From contig JAHBMJ010001501.1 in assembly GCA_018398765.1 (NCBI GenBank), positions 1-30,005 of the forward strand: a stretch of 30,005 nucleotides of DNA, written 5' to 3'. The notes beneath the pieces are model-generated. The model was not told where the DNA came from, did no database searches, and worked only from the letters and a program-made list of their open reading frames with translations. Source of the DNA: Chromera velia. Its lineage: Eukaryota; Sar; Chromeraceae. Both the position numbers and the translations under genes were made by a program. Positions 29,650-30,005 of this stretch are shown here, in pieces. Each line of letters starts with the position of its first letter. Within the stretch, counting starts at the first letter, position 1.

Positions 29650-30005
29650 CAGGGTTGTTAAGTACCGTGTCTTTCGGTACTTTAGTACTTTTGGGGGGGG
29701 TGGTTCCATTTTTGGGTACCGGTACTTTCGGTACCTTGAAAATTGTGCTTAAATCATAGGCTTTATAACGTGAAAATGACTGGATTGCACGTCAGACCTA
29801 AAAAGCGCTTTTTTGCGCGTTCTATGCGGCTTGACATCGCGTTGCACGCGGGCCTGCCCCGCTCTATCCCACTCGCCGCCGGGCCCGCCATGGGTCATGG
29901 TGCTATGCGCTAGTCTAGACATAAGAAAATAGAGTTTAAAAAAAGTATTTAATGAAAGAAAAATGAATCTTAAATGATAGAAAATAATAGAAAAGAGGCA
30001 ACGAA
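29650..30005. mobile_element. Possible hAT-like transposon end (runs off window)
   Basis: The sequence beginning CAGGGTTGTTAAGTACCG at 29650 resembles hAT-superfamily terminal inverted repeats, which often start CAG(G/T)G and continue with AAGTAC. It is followed by repeated subterminal GGTAC motifs (GTCTTTCGGTAC, GGTACCGGTACTTTCGGTAC). A GC-rich patch lies at about 29815-29910 within otherwise AT-rich DNA. The other end, target-site duplication and any transposase are not visible, so this rests on the terminal motif alone. Confidence 0.35.

Overview
This is nuclear DNA of an intron-rich eukaryote, most likely an alga with a secondary red plastid. The intron structure, extreme simple-sequence content and 18-residue Cys/His repeats suggest a chromerid such as Chromera velia. 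That assignment is inference; no rRNA or organelle marker is present. All resolved introns are GT-AG. No bacterial operon, CRISPR array, tRNA or rRNA was seen.

Layout: (1) 133-6272, plus strand: 3' part of an AMT-type ammonium transporter gene, 12 exons visible, 5' end outside the window. (2) 6273-9193: no convincing gene; a purine-rich part, then an AT-rich block. (3) 9194-12117, minus strand: a two-exon gene for an unrecognised protein with a signal-peptide-like start and two tandem copies of one hydrophobic domain. (4) 12118-13372: intergenic, partly AT-rich. (5) 13373-23614, minus strand: a large gene of at least 17 exons for a U2AF large-subunit-like splicing factor (RRM1, RRM2, UHM). 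(6) 23615-24637: divergent promoter region with a very GC-rich core. (7) 24638-27076, plus strand: a two-exon gene for a putative nuclear protein with seven complete Cys/His repeat units. (8) 27077-30005: a 44-bp minisatellite, two weak coding candidates, an AT-rich block and a possible hAT-like transposon end.

Exon models were built by hand. They required GT-AG borders, compatible phases and a protein resembling the family. The Amt exons sum to 1041 nt (347 codons with stop), and the Cys/His gene sums to 1812 nt (604 codons with stop). The U2AF-like model lacks one exon (length 1 mod 3) between 16277 and 15718. The four genes have no evident shared pathway. The links I see are convergent transcription of genes 1 and 2, and divergent transcription of the U2AF-like and Cys/His genes.

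Most unusual signals: 15 of 28 resolved donors begin GTC rather than GTA or GTG; several donors are the first unit of a (GTCA)n microsatellite; and a perfect 45-bp tandem duplication at the 3' end of the U2AF-like gene carries both a consensus donor and an acceptor in each copy.
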